From NCBI RefSeq assembly GCF_002159645.1, contig NZ_NFJB01000015.1, positions 30,317-94,316 on the forward strand: a DNA stretch of 64,000 nt, given 5' to 3'. Position numbers and translations under genes: made by a program. This stretch comes from Parabacteroides sp. An277. GTDB lineage: Bacteria; Bacteroidota; Bacteroidia; Bacteroidales; Tannerellaceae. Positions 45,746 through 53,047 of the stretch are shown piece by piece (the first letter of the stretch is position 1; every line of letters starts with the position of its first letter). The notes below the pieces were generated by a model. That model was not told the DNA's origin. It worked only from the letters and a program-made list of their open reading frames with translations, and did no database searches.

Positions 45746-46978
45746 ATGGTACTAAACTATATTTGGATTGCCTTCTTCCTCATCGCCTTTATCGTAGCGA
45801 TGGGGAAGTTATTGCTCGCAGGAGACACAGGCGTATTTACCGAGATTATTAACGCGTCGTTCGATTCGGCCAAGACAGGATTCGAGATATCAATCGGGCT
45901 GACCGGCATCCTTTCCCTTTGGCTTGGCATCATGAAGATTGGTGAACGTGGAGGCGTCATCCAAGCCTTTGCCCGGATCGCATCGCCTGTATTTAGTAAA
46001 CTCTTCCCCGATTTGCCGAAAGACCATCCGGCGACAGGTTCTATCTTCATGAACCTCTCCGCCAATCTTCTGGGATTAGATAATGCCGCTACCCCGATGG
46101 GGCTGAAGGCGATGCAGGAGCTCCAAACGCTCAATGCTCAAAAAGACGAAGCGAGCAACGCGATGATCATGTTCCTTTGCATCAATGCCTCGGGACTAAC
46201 ACTCATCCCGATTACCATCATGATGTATCGCGCCCAGCTCGGTGCCGCGAACGCTTCAGATGTCTTCCTCCCGATTATGCTGGCTACGTTCACTTCCACG
46301 CTGGTGGCCATCTTGGCTGTTTGCTTCAAACAGCGCATCAATATCCTCCAACGCAACCTGCTGCTCTTCTTTCTCGGCATGGGGAGTTTGATTGGTGGAC
46401 TGGTGCTTCTCTTCCGCAGCATGGACCAGGAAGAGGTTTCGCTTTATTCCACGCTTTTTGCCAATACGCTCCTCTTTACCATCATTTGCGGATTTATCGT
46501 TTGCGGAATGCGGAAGAAGATAAACGTTTACGAAGCATTCATCGAAGGGGCGAAAGAGGGATTCAAAACGGCAATTACGATTATCCCTTACCTAGTAGCG
46601 ATATTGGTGGGCATTGGCGTCTTCCGAGCTTCCGGAGCGATGGATTTTCTCATAGATAGCGTTCGTTGGGGCGTAGGCTCGATGGGGTTAAACACGGATT
46701 TTGTAGAAGCATTGCCCACCATCCTGATGAAACCACTTAGTGGCAGTGGGGCGCGGGGCATGATGTTGGATGCCATGAATACGTATGGCGCGGATTCTTT
46801 CGTGGGTCGGCTTTCGTGCATTGTCCAAGGTTCGTGCGATACCACCTTCTACGTCGTGGCACTCTATTATGGAAGTGTCGGGATTAAGAATACGCGCTAT
46901 ACCGTGCCTTGCGCGCTCTTAGCCGATTTAGCGGGTGCGATTGCCGCCATTGCGATGGCTTATCTCTTCTTCACTTAA
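45746..46978 (+). CDS. Nucleoside-recognition (SpmA/SpmB fusion) membrane protein
   Basis: A 410-residue inner-membrane protein with about ten hydrophobic segments. It contains two nucleoside-recognition (gate) domains in tandem, equivalent to the separate SpmA and SpmB proteins of spore formers: IGLTGILSLWLGIMKIGE with LSANLLGLDNAATPMGLKAM (first), and IPYLVAILVGIGVFRASGAM with a GSCDTTFYVVALYYGSVG end (second). The fused form is common in non-sporulating Bacteroidetes. Substrate unknown, probably a small molecule. Promoter upstream; a bidirectional hairpin follows. Confidence 0.92.
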   Translation: MVLNYIWIAFFLIAFIVAMGKLLLAGDTGVFTEIINASFDSAKTGFEISIGLTGILSLWLGIMKIGERGGVIQAFARIASPVFSKLFPDLPKDHPATGSIFMNLSANLLGLDNAATPMGLKAMQELQTLNAQKDEASNAMIMFLCINASGLTLIPITIMMYRAQLGAANASDVFLPIMLATFTSTLVAILAVCFKQRINILQRNLLLFFLGMGSLIGGLVLLFRSMDQEEVSLYSTLFANTLLFTIICGFIVCGMRKKINVYEAFIEGAKEGFKTAITIIPYLVAILVGIGVFRASGAMDFLIDSVRWGVGSMGLNTDFVEALPTILMKPLSGSGARGMMLDAMNTYGADSFVGRLSCIVQGSCDTTFYVVALYYGSVGIKNTRYTVPCALLADLAGAIAAIAMAYLFFT

Positions 46979-46985
46979 AAGAAAC

Positions 46986-47026
46986 GGCACACAGACGAAA
47001 CGCTGAAACGTTTCCATCTGTGTGCC
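46986..47026. terminator. Bidirectional terminator
   Basis: GGCACACAGA-GAAACG pairs with CGTTTC-TCTGTGTGCC, 16 bp in two blocks, between two convergent genes; T-rich tails follow on both strands. Confidence 0.75.
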
Positions 47027-47035
47027 TTTCTGTTC

Positions 47036-47779
47036 TTATTGCATATTCAATGTGCTCCGTTCGGACGCAATCGATGCGCTGGCCGATGTGGACTTCCGCG
47101 AGCAATAATTAAACTCGGCCGTTTTCTCACCGCTATAGGATTCCCACACGAGTTTCAACTTAACGGTTTCTCCATTTGTATCGGGCAAGCTATCGAGTTT
47201 GAAGGCCACCAACCCATCGCCCATCGGGCCATACGTACTTCCGAAAGCATTGTGGCGGAAGATAACTTCGTACGGTTCGTCGCCCTTCAGAAGATTGACA
47301 AAGTGCTTCGACGATTGGTCTCCGATAGCCGTACGGAAGCGGAGCGTCAGGTAACCATCCTCGGCAATCGTCACCCAATCATTTACGATCTCGACCGGGT
47401 CGACGCCATACACCGAATCGTTCTGCAAACCTAAATCCGGCGCCATGGGTTTCGTCAGAATACTATCAATCCAATTCACATTTACCGCCTGCGTATAGCC
47501 GCCTGTCGGTTGGTCTACGGGAGTAAAGTTTGTCAACGCGCGCACCTCTTTCTTGCCAAAAGGAGAGGTTGTAAGGTTGACTGGTAAGAGTGTCGTCGAA
47601 TCGTCCAGCTGAAGGTAGAAACCATCGTCGGCCGTTGTCTTTACCGTCACTATCGCATTCGGCACCATTACTTGATACGCATAATCATCCTCATCATCCA
47701 AACAAGATTGGAATCCCAACGCGGAAACTGCCGCCATCGCCAGCAGCATCCAGCTTTTACATTTCATGCTTTTCTTCAT
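47036..47779 (-). CDS. NigD-like lipoprotein
   Basis: A 247-residue lipoprotein resembling the NigD family of Bacteroidales: a start region MKKSMKCKSWMLLAMAAVSA, lipobox GFQSC, an acidic DDEDDY stretch, an OB-like N-terminal domain (VMVPNAIVTVKTTADDGFYLQLDD) and a strand-rich C-terminal domain (AEDGYLTLRFRT and FRHNAFG). Start at 47779; the longer frame from 47857 would overlap the upstream ybeY stop region. Function unknown; the family was first noted beside bacteriocin-like genes. It follows ybeY on the same strand. Confidence 0.85.
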   Translation of the reverse strand: MKKSMKCKSWMLLAMAAVSALGFQSCLDDEDDYAYQVMVPNAIVTVKTTADDGFYLQLDDSTTLLPVNLTTSPFGKKEVRALTNFTPVDQPTGGYTQAVNVNWIDSILTKPMAPDLGLQNDSVYGVDPVEIVNDWVTIAEDGYLTLRFRTAIGDQSSKHFVNLLKGDEPYEVIFRHNAFGSTYGPMGDGLVAFKLDSLPDTNGETVKLKLVWESYSGEKTAEFNYCSRKSTSASASIASERSTLNMQ

Positions 47780-47860
47780 CGTATATTCTTTTAGTCGTTT
47801 CCTAACATAGAAAATGCAAATGAAGGGGAAAATGCTGCATGAAAAAAGAAAAAGCACGGT

Positions 47861-48289
47861 CTATCGGCACACGTCCGGAAGGATAGCCAACGCGCGATTT
47901 TCGTTCGCCTCCATGATTTCACGTTCGCCCGGTCCTTTGTCGTTGATGCCACACAGGTGGAGGATGCCATGGATGATGGTCCGGTGCAGCTCCTCATTAT
48001 ATAAGGTATGGAACTTCTCGGCGTTCGTGCGGACCGTATCGAGGCTAATGAACAAATCGCCCCCGATGCGATTGCCCGCCGTATAGTCGAATGTAATGAT
48101 GTCGGTATAATAATCGTGCTGGAGATATTGGCGGTTTACCTCCAAAATCTTCGCGTCCGAGCAAAAGATATAACTCACATCGCCCACACGCTTGCCATAC
48201 GTCTGGGCCACTTCGCGTACCCAACCCGCCACGGCTTCTTGGTTGATAGCCGGAAGCTCCGTGTCTTCCGCATAAAAAAAGATTGCCAT
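47861..48289 (-). CDS. ybeY: Endoribonuclease YbeY
   Basis: YbeY is the metal-dependent RNase that trims the 3' end of 16S rRNA and helps ribosome quality control. The 142-residue protein shows the metal-binding histidine block as HGILHLCGINDKGPGE. This is the Bacteroidetes version of H-x3-H-x5-H, in which the third ligand position is changed from the usual GxDH. DIITFDY and GDLFISLDTV precede it. Promoter 26 bp upstream. In related genomes it often lies next to mnmG; here two TlpA-like genes are between them. Confidence 0.92.
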   Translation of the reverse strand: MAIFFYAEDTELPAINQEAVAGWVREVAQTYGKRVGDVSYIFCSDAKILEVNRQYLQHDYYTDIITFDYTAGNRIGGDLFISLDTVRTNAEKFHTLYNEELHRTIIHGILHLCGINDKGPGEREIMEANENRALAILPDVCR

Positions 48290-48314
48290 ACGATTTCCTT
48301 GTTGTTTTCTGGCT

Positions 48315-48322
48315 GCAAAGGT
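48315..48322 (-). promoter_or_regulatory. Promoter -7 element for ybeY
   Basis: TACCTTTG on the minus strand, 26 bp before the ATG at 48289. Confidence 0.55.
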
Positions 48323-48333
48323 ACGAAAGAATG

Positions 48334-48517
48334 TGGAAACATTTGTATCCGACTTCCCGCCAATGTCGGTAGCCTGGAAACTATCGTGAAGGAGAAGAAA
48401 AAATTTCCGGCTTATCCTACACGATCGTGAAGGAGAAGAAAAAGCCTCTGGCTTATCCTACACTTTTGTTTCCGAGGTCTCGCCGCTAAAAAGGGTTCGG
48501 AAACATTTGTATCCGAC
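48334..48517. repeat. 41 bp tandem repeat (two units) inside 19 bp direct repeats
   Basis: ATCGTGAAGGAGAAGAAAAA recurs at 48383 and 48424, 41 bp apart, each followed by a GGCTTATCCTACAC end. The region is bounded by two copies of GGAAACATTTGTATCCGAC at 48334-48352 and 48499-48517. It lies between the divergent ybeY and tlpA promoters. Confidence 0.85.
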
Positions 48518-48533
48518 CTACTGGAAAAATCTC

Positions 48534-48541
48534 TACCTTTG
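48534..48541 (+). promoter_or_regulatory. Promoter -7 element for the TlpA-like pair
   Basis: TACCTTTG, 30 bp before the ATG at 48572. Confidence 0.55.
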
Positions 48542-48571
48542 CTATGATTGTAATTTTAAAACATACAAGAT

Positions 48572-49765
48572 ATGAAAAAGAGAAACATTTGGCTAACCGT
48601 TGGCCTTATGGCTGGATGCGTGTGGACATCGTGCACGACTGAACCCAGCGTGGCAGAGAATGAATTTTTAATTGAAGGGACACTGGAGAATGTGGCGGAT
48701 GGAGAAGTTCTTTACCTCTGCCGAGTAGAGGATGGGGCATTAATCAAAGTAGCGAGGGATACGCTGGAACAAGGGCATTTCTCGTTTCGCGATACCATTT
48801 CCCATACAAGATTATACAACCTGTACGGAATCAGCGATCATTTCGCTCCTACTTGGGCAGATGTATGGCTTGCACCTGGAAAGAAAGTCACAGTGACAGG
48901 AGAAGACCCGTATCTCCGGACTTGGAAAGTAGAAAGCGATATCCAAGAACAAAAGGACCAGAATATCCTTTTGGAGGCCGTGCGGGCGGAATGGAAAGAG
49001 AAAGGACGCAATACAGTGGAACAAAACAAATGGTATCGCTTGGGACAAGAAGCGAAAAATGATTCCATCCGTCAAATGGCAAGGATGAAATTGGATTCCC
49101 TCAAAATGGAAGAAGAAAAGATTGAGGAGACCATGACGCCTAAAGAACTGGCGGCACTTAAGGAAATGCCTATCGGCCGAGTTTGGTTCAACGAATATAT
49201 ACACTATGCGCATTCGCTAGCGTTCGACCCGAACTCGCCCTATGTAGATGAAATAAAAGCGTTATATAATCGGCTTTCCGAATCCGAGAAACAAACGCCC
49301 GAAGGGAAAAAGCTCGGCCGCTACATGAATTTGCCTAAAGCAGTTCAGGTGGGAGATGCGATGGCAGATGCCGATTTGTATGACGTAAATGGCGAGGTAC
49401 ACCACTTGGCGGAATTAAAAGGCAAATCCATTTTGCTTGATTTCTGGTTTGTGGGATGCGGTGCCTGCATTATGTCAGAACCGGAACTAAAAGCAGTGGC
49501 CGAGCGCTACAAAGAGCAACTATCCGTAGTTAGTATTTGCATCAGCCCAGAAGCTGTCTGGAAAAAATACGTGCTTGAACGGTCGCTGGAAGGCAACCAA
49601 TGGAACGACCTGCTTGAATATGCCGGACTGGCCGCCGCTTATCAAATCCAAAGTTATCCCACTTATATCCTTATTTCTCCGGAAGGAATGATAGAAGAGA
49701 TTTGGAATGGCTATTCGGAAGGAGCTTTAAAAAAGAAGATGGAAAAGCTATTTAAAGGGAAATGA
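48572..49765 (+). CDS. TlpA-family thiol-disulfide lipoprotein 1
   Basis: A 397-residue envelope lipoprotein (lipobox VWTSC, Cys at about 21). The N-terminal part resembles the DUF4369 domain (FLIEGTLENVADGEVLYLCR), a helical middle segment follows, and residues 260-397 form a thioredoxin-like TlpA domain. The redox motif is CGAC in FWFVGCGACIMSEP, and the cis-proline region is IQSYPTYILISPEG. It probably reduces or oxidises disulfides of exported proteins; partner unknown. Its stop overlaps the start of a paralogue by 4 bp. Confidence 0.92.
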   Translation: MKKRNIWLTVGLMAGCVWTSCTTEPSVAENEFLIEGTLENVADGEVLYLCRVEDGALIKVARDTLEQGHFSFRDTISHTRLYNLYGISDHFAPTWADVWLAPGKKVTVTGEDPYLRTWKVESDIQEQKDQNILLEAVRAEWKEKGRNTVEQNKWYRLGQEAKNDSIRQMARMKLDSLKMEEEKIEETMTPKELAALKEMPIGRVWFNEYIHYAHSLAFDPNSPYVDEIKALYNRLSESEKQTPEGKKLGRYMNLPKAVQVGDAMADADLYDVNGEVHHLAELKGKSILLDFWFVGCGACIMSEPELKAVAERYKEQLSVVSICISPEAVWKKYVLERSLEGNQWNDLLEYAGLAAAYQIQSYPTYILISPEGMIEEIWNGYSEGALKKKMEKLFKGK

Positions 49766-50955
49766 AAATGAAATGGAATAAAATAATCATCGGACTGGCA
49801 TTGGGCTGCATTTGTCAGCATGGAATGACCCAACTGTTTTCGATTCAAGGAAACTTGCAACATGTACCGGATGGCGTCGTACTTGAACTGCTTGCGGACA
49901 AACCTTTCGGATATGAAGTCTTGGCGAAAGACTCTTTGAAGAACGGAATGTTCTACTTCCAAGATTCCGTACCGAAAGATTATCCACGCCTCTTGCTTCG
50001 CGCCCAAGGGGAGCTTTTTCCCAAAGTGCTTTTGCCTGTTTGGGTCGCCCCTGGAGAAAAAATACAAATTGAAGGCCGCAATCGCTTAGTGCAACATTGG
50101 AAGGTAAAAAGCGACCTCCCCGAACAAACCGTCGAGAACCGTTTCATCGAAGTCACCCGTAGGGAATCACAAGCTAAGATGCAAGCAATGCTTGCCCGTC
50201 ACAAATGGATGGACGAACGAATGAAGCATGAAGGAGATCGTGCGTTCCAGCTTCGAGCTACACAAGCATTGGATTCATTGAAATTCCAAATCGATTCGCT
50301 GGGCCGTGTCATTGCCCAAAAAGAATTTGCTTTGTTAAAGGAAACGTCCGTCTCTCCCGCTTGGTATTACCATTACCGGCATGTAGCGACACAAATCGAT
50401 CAAGAGAAAGACACCGCCTATGTAGCCCAAGTAAAAGCGCTTTACGAACGGGTACCAGAAAAGGTGCGCATGACACCTATTGGCGCCCAAATAGCAGCCC
50501 ACGTTTACATTCCTCCTAAAGTCCAAGTCGGAGAACCGATGGCGGATGGAGTACTATTCGACCTCAAAGGGAATATGCATCAGCTCGCCGAATTCAAAGG
50601 GAAATACATTTTACTTGATTTCTGGTCCTCGCGTTGTTCCGCTTGTATGGCAGCCATTCCAGAATTAAAGGAGGTTGCGGAACGTTATAAAGACAAACTG
50701 GAAGTCGTGAGTTTTTTCTCTGGCAATGTATCCGACTGGAAATGCCTTGTTGCCAAATATCATATGGAAGGAAACCAATGGAGCGATTTGCAACAAAGAT
50801 ATACTGGTTTATGTGGCGCTTACCAAGTGTGGGGATTTCCTACATTCTTTGTCATTTCGCCCAAAGGAGAAATTATAAAGACATGGAGCGGTTATCCCAC
50901 AAATGGACACAAAGGAACCATCGACCATCATTTGAAAGAAGCATTCCAAGAATAA
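49762..50955 (+). CDS. TlpA-family thiol-disulfide protein 2
   Basis: A 397-residue paralogue of the upstream gene with the same three-part layout: signal sequence MKMKWNKIIIGLALGCICQH, DUF4369-like domain (FSIQGNLQHVPDGVVLELL), a helical middle and a TlpA domain with CSAC in FWSSRCSACMAAIPE and a VWGFPTFFVISPKG cis-proline segment. Lipidation is possible at the ALGC cysteine, with a weaker lipobox. Overlapping genes and equal length indicate a tandem duplication; the two differ clearly in sequence, so it is not recent. A hairpin terminator follows. Confidence 0.9.
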   Translation: MKMKWNKIIIGLALGCICQHGMTQLFSIQGNLQHVPDGVVLELLADKPFGYEVLAKDSLKNGMFYFQDSVPKDYPRLLLRAQGELFPKVLLPVWVAPGEKIQIEGRNRLVQHWKVKSDLPEQTVENRFIEVTRRESQAKMQAMLARHKWMDERMKHEGDRAFQLRATQALDSLKFQIDSLGRVIAQKEFALLKETSVSPAWYYHYRHVATQIDQEKDTAYVAQVKALYERVPEKVRMTPIGAQIAAHVYIPPKVQVGEPMADGVLFDLKGNMHQLAEFKGKYILLDFWSSRCSACMAAIPELKEVAERYKDKLEVVSFFSGNVSDWKCLVAKYHMEGNQWSDLQQRYTGLCGAYQVWGFPTFFVISPKGEIIKTWSGYPTNGHKGTIDHHLKEAFQE

Positions 50956-50967
50956 AAAACAGAGAAA

Positions 50968-50997
50968 AGGCCGGCAGAGGAATCATCCCGTCGGCCT
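50968..50997 (+). terminator. Terminator after the TlpA-like pair
   Basis: AGGCCGGC and GTCGGCCT form an 8 bp stem with one G-T pair and a 14 nt loop, followed by a T-rich tail, 13 bp after the stop. Confidence 0.65.
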
Positions 50998-51057
50998 GTT
51001 GATTTTTATACGCTTCTTCATTCTTATTTTCCACTATTTCTTTACGCAAATTCTGAC

Positions 51058-51065
51058 TATCTTTG
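51058..51065 (+). promoter_or_regulatory. Promoter -7 element for mnmG
   Basis: TATCTTTG, 24 bp before the mnmG ATG. Confidence 0.55.
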
Positions 51066-51089
51066 CACGGGAAATAAAGATTAGAAGAA

Positions 51090-52967
51090 ATGAGATTTGA
51101 TTACGATGTAATAGTGGTAGGTGCCGGACACGCCGGTTGTGAAGCCGCTGCGGCCTCGGCCCATTTAGGTTCACGTACTTTGCTCATCACAATGGACATG
51201 AACAAGATTGCACAAATGAGTTGTAACCCAGCCGTAGGAGGAATCGCCAAAGGACAAATTGTACGCGAAATAGATGCATTAGGAGGATATATGGGTATCG
51301 TCACCGACCGTACCGCCATCCAATTCCGCATGTTGAACCGGAGCAAAGGACCGGCCATGTGGAGTCCCAGAGCACAAAGCGATCGTGCTCGCTTTATCGA
51401 ATGCTGGCGACATATCTTAGAAAACACCGAAAACCTATGGATGTGGCAAGATACCGTCTGTTCACTAATCGTCAAAGAAGATTGTGTCTGCGGAGTGCGT
51501 ACTTGCATGGGTGTCGAATTTCAGGCCCGAGCCGTCATCCTTACCAATGGGACTTTTCTAAATGGATTAATGCACATCGGACGGACACAAATACGAGGAG
51601 GGCGTATTTCTGAACCAGCCTCTACCGGACTAACCGAGCAACTCGTCTCATTGGGTTTCCAATCCGCCCGCATGAAAACAGGAACGCCCGTACGCATTGA
51701 TGCCCGAAGCGTACATTTCGATGAAATGGCCGAACAACCGGGCGAAAATGATTTTCACAAGTTCTCTTACCTCGATACATCGCATCGAGAATTAAAACAA
51801 CTCAGTTGCTGGACCTGCTTCACCAACGAACGTTGCCACGAAATCCTTCGCGAAGGATTACCGGATTCTCCGCTCTACAACGGACAAATCCAAAGCATCG
51901 GCCCGCGATATTGCCCTAGCATTGAAACAAAGATCGTAACGTTTGCCGACAAAAACCAGCATCAATTATTTCTGGAACCGGAAGGAGAGAACACACAAGA
52001 ATATTATCTGAATGGATTTTCGTCTTCTCTCCCACTCGATATCCAGCTTCGCGCTTTGCAAGCCATTCCTGCATTTCGCGATGTGCAAATATACCGACCA
52101 GGTTATGCTATTGAATACGATTTCTTCGACCCGACGCAACTCAACCATACGCTCGAGACGAAACGAATCCGGAATCTTTTCTTCGCCGGACAAATCAACG
52201 GAACCACTGGGTATGAAGAGGCCGGCGGACAAGGGCTCGTCGCAGGCATCAATGCGCACATCAATTGCCATGGAGGAAATCCATTTGTGTTAGGCAGAGA
52301 CGAAGCCTATATTGGCGTACTCATCGATGATTTAGTCACGAAAGGCGTAGACGAGCCTTACCGCATGTTTACCTCTCGCGCAGAATATCGCATCCTTCTC
52401 CGGCAAGATGATGCCGATATGCGATTGACCAAAAAGTCCTACCAATTAGGATTGGCCCATGCGCATCGATACGAATTATTAAACGAGAAAAAAGAATACC
52501 GAGATGCTATCATCCATTTTTGCGAAACCTATTCGGTAAAGCCCCAATACATAAATGAAGGGTTGGAAAAATTAGACACCACGCCTCTGGCACATGGATG
52601 CAAATTGCACGACCTCGTCCTTCGCCCCCAATTGAACTTAAACAAGCTGGCCGAGTTGATTCCGGCGCTGAAGGCGGAACTCGACAAAGTTCCGGTTGCC
52701 CGAAAAGAGGAAATCATCGAAGCCGCCGAGATACTCATCAAGTATAGCGGTTACATCAAACGAGAGCAAATGATAGCGGACAAAATCAACCGACTTGAAA
52801 ACATCCGAATCAAAGGCAAATTTGACTACAACAGCATCCAGGCATTGTCTACGGAAGCACGACAAAAGCTTACAAAGATAGACCCAGAGACCATCGCCCA
52901 AGCAAGCCGTATCCCCGGCATTTCGCCCAGCGACATCAATATCCTATTGGTTCTATTGGGAAGATAG
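51090..52967 (+). CDS. mnmG: tRNA uridine-5-carboxymethylaminomethyl modification enzyme MnmG (GidA)
   Basis: With MnmE, this FAD enzyme adds a carboxymethylaminomethyl group at U34 of certain tRNAs, supporting accurate decoding. The 625 residues match the family. The FAD motif is VVGAGHAGCEAAAASA; CNPAVGGIAKGQ, GPAMWSPRAQSDR, NGTFLNGLMHIG, SLGFQSARMKTGTP and FFAGQINGTTGYEEAGGQG follow, and the C-terminal helical domain ends in ISPSDINILLVLLGR. The old name gidA reflects frequent closeness to the replication origin. A parS-type palindrome starts 6 bp after the stop. Confidence 0.97.
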   Translation: MRFDYDVIVVGAGHAGCEAAAASAHLGSRTLLITMDMNKIAQMSCNPAVGGIAKGQIVREIDALGGYMGIVTDRTAIQFRMLNRSKGPAMWSPRAQSDRARFIECWRHILENTENLWMWQDTVCSLIVKEDCVCGVRTCMGVEFQARAVILTNGTFLNGLMHIGRTQIRGGRISEPASTGLTEQLVSLGFQSARMKTGTPVRIDARSVHFDEMAEQPGENDFHKFSYLDTSHRELKQLSCWTCFTNERCHEILREGLPDSPLYNGQIQSIGPRYCPSIETKIVTFADKNQHQLFLEPEGENTQEYYLNGFSSSLPLDIQLRALQAIPAFRDVQIYRPGYAIEYDFFDPTQLNHTLETKRIRNLFFAGQINGTTGYEEAGGQGLVAGINAHINCHGGNPFVLGRDEAYIGVLIDDLVTKGVDEPYRMFTSRAEYRILLRQDDADMRLTKKSYQLGLAHAHRYELLNEKKEYRDAIIHFCETYSVKPQYINEGLEKLDTTPLAHGCKLHDLVLRPQLNLNKLAELIPALKAELDKVPVARKEEIIEAAEILIKYSGYIKREQMIADKINRLENIRIKGKFDYNSIQALSTEARQKLTKIDPETIAQASRIPGISPSDINILLVLLGR

Positions 52968-52972
52968 ATGAA

Positions 52973-52988
52973 TGTTCCACGTGAAACA
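52973..52988. promoter_or_regulatory. parS-type ParB-binding site
   Basis: TGTTCCACGTGAAACA is an exact match to the 16 bp parS consensus TGTTNCACGTGAAACA known from Bacillus and conserved widely. It lies in the 80 bp gap between mnmG and uvrC. parS sites cluster in the origin-proximal part of chromosomes, where ParB loads and guides segregation. No parA or parB gene is in this window. It is not a transcription terminator: the arms are short and no T run follows. Confidence 0.8.
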
Positions 52989-53047
52989 TTACTTCACCAA
53001 ATGCGCATAAACAACTGATAATCGAAGAAAAGAATAAACAAAGAGCA

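Noticed and set aside
49970..49990. Isolated TTATCCAC-like sequences as DnaA boxes
   Set aside because: Single imperfect matches inside coding sequence, not clustered; no evidence of an origin.
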